From assembly GCF_025118155.1 (NCBI RefSeq), contig NW_026251390.1:558001-622000 (forward strand): a stretch of DNA of 64,000 nt, in the 5' to 3' direction. Every line of letters begins with the position of its first letter. Within the stretch, counting starts at the first letter, position 1. The translations under genes were made by a program, and so were the position numbers. Source of the stretch: Cokeromyces recurvatus. Its lineage: Eukaryota; Mucoromycota; Mucoromycetes; Mucorales; Mucoraceae. Positions 61,873-64,000 of the stretch are shown in pieces. The notes under the pieces are model-generated. The model was not told the origin of the DNA and did not search any database. It saw only the letters and a program-made list of their open reading frames with translations.

Positions 61873-63833
61873 TTATAAAATAACTAAAAATGTAATGATG
61901 AATAACAATGATGATATAGTAAATTTTTGTAAAGAAGCTGCTTGATTTAATGATTGCCCATAAATCCAAAATGGTTGACTGTCATTAGGTTGACTGAATA
62001 ATACATTAACAAATGTCTTTCGATCCATACGGTCTTTTACTTCATAGCCTGTGTAAATTGCATTATCAATAATCGTTTTATTATCGCTATAAAATATGCC
62101 TGTATTATTTATGGTAAAGTCTTCTGTAATTAACGTTGATACACTTTTCAGATAGTTCATTAATTGAGAAGGTGTATAGTCAGCTTGTGATAAAAATATT
62201 GCCATTGTTCCAGCTACATCTAGAATTTTTTTTTAAAAAAAAAATCAAATATAAGACGATTATGTATGTTTAATAAAGGAATATACATACGTGGTGCTGC
62301 CATTGAAGTGCCTGTTAATGTCTTTGTTGCTGTCTTGGATGTATGCCAAATAGATTTGATATTTGTACCTGGAGCAAAACTTTGAAAAATGTGTTATACA
62401 TATATGAATTCTTAATTTTTTTTTGAAGACTATTATTGTTCTATTTTACATATCAACGCATTTGCCAAAATTAGAATAATATGAAACAGAATCATCTTCG
62501 TTTATTGCACCAACTGTAATTGCACCTGGTGTTGAACCTGGTGAATATTTACAAGCATCTTCACCATAATTACCGGCTATATTTCAATCTTTATGAGTAT
62601 ATACATATTAGCAATATATTTGTCTTTTTTTTTTTTTTAAGTTAAATACCTGCAATTGAAAAATGTATACCAAGTGAGATTGCTTCTTGAATCGCTTCAT
62701 TTGTAACTTGACTGTAAAAAGAGCCCAAAGATAGACTAGAATACAAATATGCTTTAAAAAAAATAAGATCGTTAACTTTGATTATTAAAATACTTTACTT
62801 GACAATGCTTTTAGCATTCTTTTGAGATATGTGTTGCTTAACTATCCATTGAAGGCCTATTAAAATATCTGAAAGATGTCCATTTCCATCATTATCTAGA
62901 ATTTTCACAGATACAATATTTGCTCCTTTAGCAACGCCATATTTTGTTCCACAACAAACGCCGGCAACAAATGTACCATGTCCATTAGAATCGAATGGAT
63001 CGTCCGGATCTCCAACTACTGTTTTCCCTATTGTTACTCGACCAGCGATATCAACATGATCCTCAAGAATACCCGAATCCATTAAATAGACTGTAACCCC
63101 TTTCCCCTAAAAACCCCCCTCCCGAGTTTTGTTAGCCTTTTTTTTTTCTCTCTTCTTCTTCATTGATTATTTATTATCATACAAGAATACCTGATCAGAA
63201 GCGAATTTATAATAACCATCTGTGCCTTCCCTCTGATCTATTCTATCAAGACCCTAAATTAAAGTTTATCGTCAAGCAATTTATTTGTTGATGATAAATA
63301 AAAAAGTTTACCCAACTAGGAGGATTTGTTTGTATAAATTCTTGCAATGAAAAGGTAACATCTTTGATCCAATAATGAATTGGTTCATTTTGATCTTCGT
63401 TAAACATGATATTATTAGTTATATTTTTTCTAGTGGCATTTGTATTTAGCAAATTTTCGATATCTTCTGAATGAAATTTTCCTGTATACCATCTAAATTT
63501 TCCAATACTGTTATATTTAATGTGTGTAAAATTATGAGTTGAATCTGTCTTGACAGTATTCATTCTAGGTGTGTCATTATATATTGCATTTGTAGAATTT
63601 ACATGATTGTTATTCGTGACTTGATGCAGTTTCATACGTTGTATTTGATTTCTGATTTTAAGTGACTTTATATTTGGTTTAAAAACAATAATATAATTGC
63701 TGGTGGTAGATATGTCAGACTGTGTTGGTTTTATTTGTTGACTATCATCAGCTAGAACATTTAAAAAAAGGTATTGAAAAATAAGATTAAGCCTAAAAAA
63801 TAATAATAGAAAATAGAATAATTTGAACACCAT
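61873..63833 (-). CDS. secreted proteinase-K-like subtilisin with C-terminal hydrophobic anchor
   Basis: S8 serine protease. The start at 63833 (MVFKLFYFLLLFFRLNLIFQ) gives a signal sequence. The upstream in-frame codons come from an A-run and are ignored. An I9-type propeptide follows (NYIIVFKPNIKSLKIRNQIQ), then SWGLDRIDQREGTDGYYKF spliced from a small exon at about 63255-63192. The catalytic Asp is in VTVYLMDSGI, the His in NGHGTFVAGVC, the oxyanion Asn in AGNYGEDACKYSPGSTPGAI and the Ser in LTGTSMAAP (near 62290-62315). All key residues are present, so the enzyme should be active. Cysteines in VCCGTKYG, CKYSPG and NFGKCVD suggest disulfides as in proteinase K. After the catalytic domain there is an extra region of about 110 residues ending in a hydrophobic tail (ISSLLFIITFLVIL), consistent with GPI or membrane anchoring. 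Exon borders between 62220 and 62800 are approximate. Confidence 0.9.
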
Positions 63834-64000
63834 TTTTCTTCCAAAAAAAAAAAAAAAAAAAAAAAAAAAAGAAAGTATATATAGGATTCCTTTTATATAC
63901 AACAAAATATTATTTTAGAGTATCATGGAGATACAAGGCTAATAACTTCTAAATACTCGTGTCGTACGATGTTAATTTGAATGTTTTTGACAATTACTAT
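63834..64000. other. right edge, subtilase promoter
   Basis: Starts with an A30-type run (63842-63870) directly upstream of the subtilase start codon, which is T30 in the sense strand, much like the T-run before the VTC start. The next gene is outside the window. Confidence 0.5.

Overview
This window looks like nuclear DNA of an early-diverging fungus, most likely Mucoromycota and probably Mucorales. That placement is an inference. The evidence is fungal translation factor eEF3, a VTC polyphosphate-polymerase subunit, short GT-AG introns (mostly 45-90 nt) in nearly every gene, very AT-rich intergenic DNA full of A/T homopolymers, and many Asn, Thr, Ser or Gln runs encoded by triplet repeats. 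A strict fungal toolkit sits beside an animal/amoeba-type BEACH protein (WDR81/LvsG), which also fits a basal fungus. I saw no rRNA, tRNA, CRISPR array or intact transposon.

Layout. 0.9-1.9 kb: YKT6 SNARE (-). 2.0-8.8 kb: WDR81/LvsG-like BEACH-pseudokinase-WD40 protein (+). 9.2-11.8 kb: Cid1-type nucleotidyltransferase (-). 12.9-15.0 kb: bHLH transcription factor (-). 15.0-17.4 kb: gene-poor, with a possible ankyrin-like remnant. 17.4-19.7 kb: SPX-VTC protein (+). 20.7-22.1 kb: unrecognised probable nuclear protein (+). 22.6-24.0 kb: membrane plus Asn-rich protein (+). 24.2-27.4 kb: solitary bacterial-type N6-adenine DNA methyltransferase with introns (-). 28.2-30.0 kb: CDP-diacylglycerol synthase (+). 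30.2-32.0 kb: SPT2 histone chaperone (-). 33.8-37.0 kb: eEF3 (+), intronless with strongly biased codons. 37.7-40.1 kb: PRP43 helicase (+). 41.0-45.7 kb: gene desert with a 69-residue stand-alone WWE protein (-) and a frameshifted WWE relic (+). 45.7-47.3 kb: Reg1-like PP1 regulator (-). 48.4-48.7 kb: small orphan (+). 49.1-52.7 kb: carbamoyl-phosphate synthase large chain (-). 54.9-60.6 kb: formin (+). 60.9-61.3 kb: tiny secreted, probably GPI-anchored protein (-). 61.9-63.8 kb: proteinase-K-like subtilase with a C-terminal hydrophobic tail (-).

Most genes are independent housekeeping units: membrane traffic, phospholipid and polyphosphate metabolism, translation, splicing/ribosome biogenesis, arginine/pyrimidine precursor supply, actin, chromatin. 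No operon or classical gene cluster is seen. The two features least like ordinary fungal content are the methyltransferase at 24-27 kb and the WWE pair at 41-44 kb. The methyltransferase has motif X, I and IV plus a TRD-like C-terminus, no recognisable nuclease domain, and two introns whose phases restore one 1009-residue frame. It reads as a bacterial restriction-modification-type enzyme that has been naturalised in a fungal genome.

Limits: exon borders were placed by eye from GT/AG and frame continuity. They are firm where I give a summed length, and approximate for the middle of the WDR81, formin, nucleotidyltransferase and subtilase genes.
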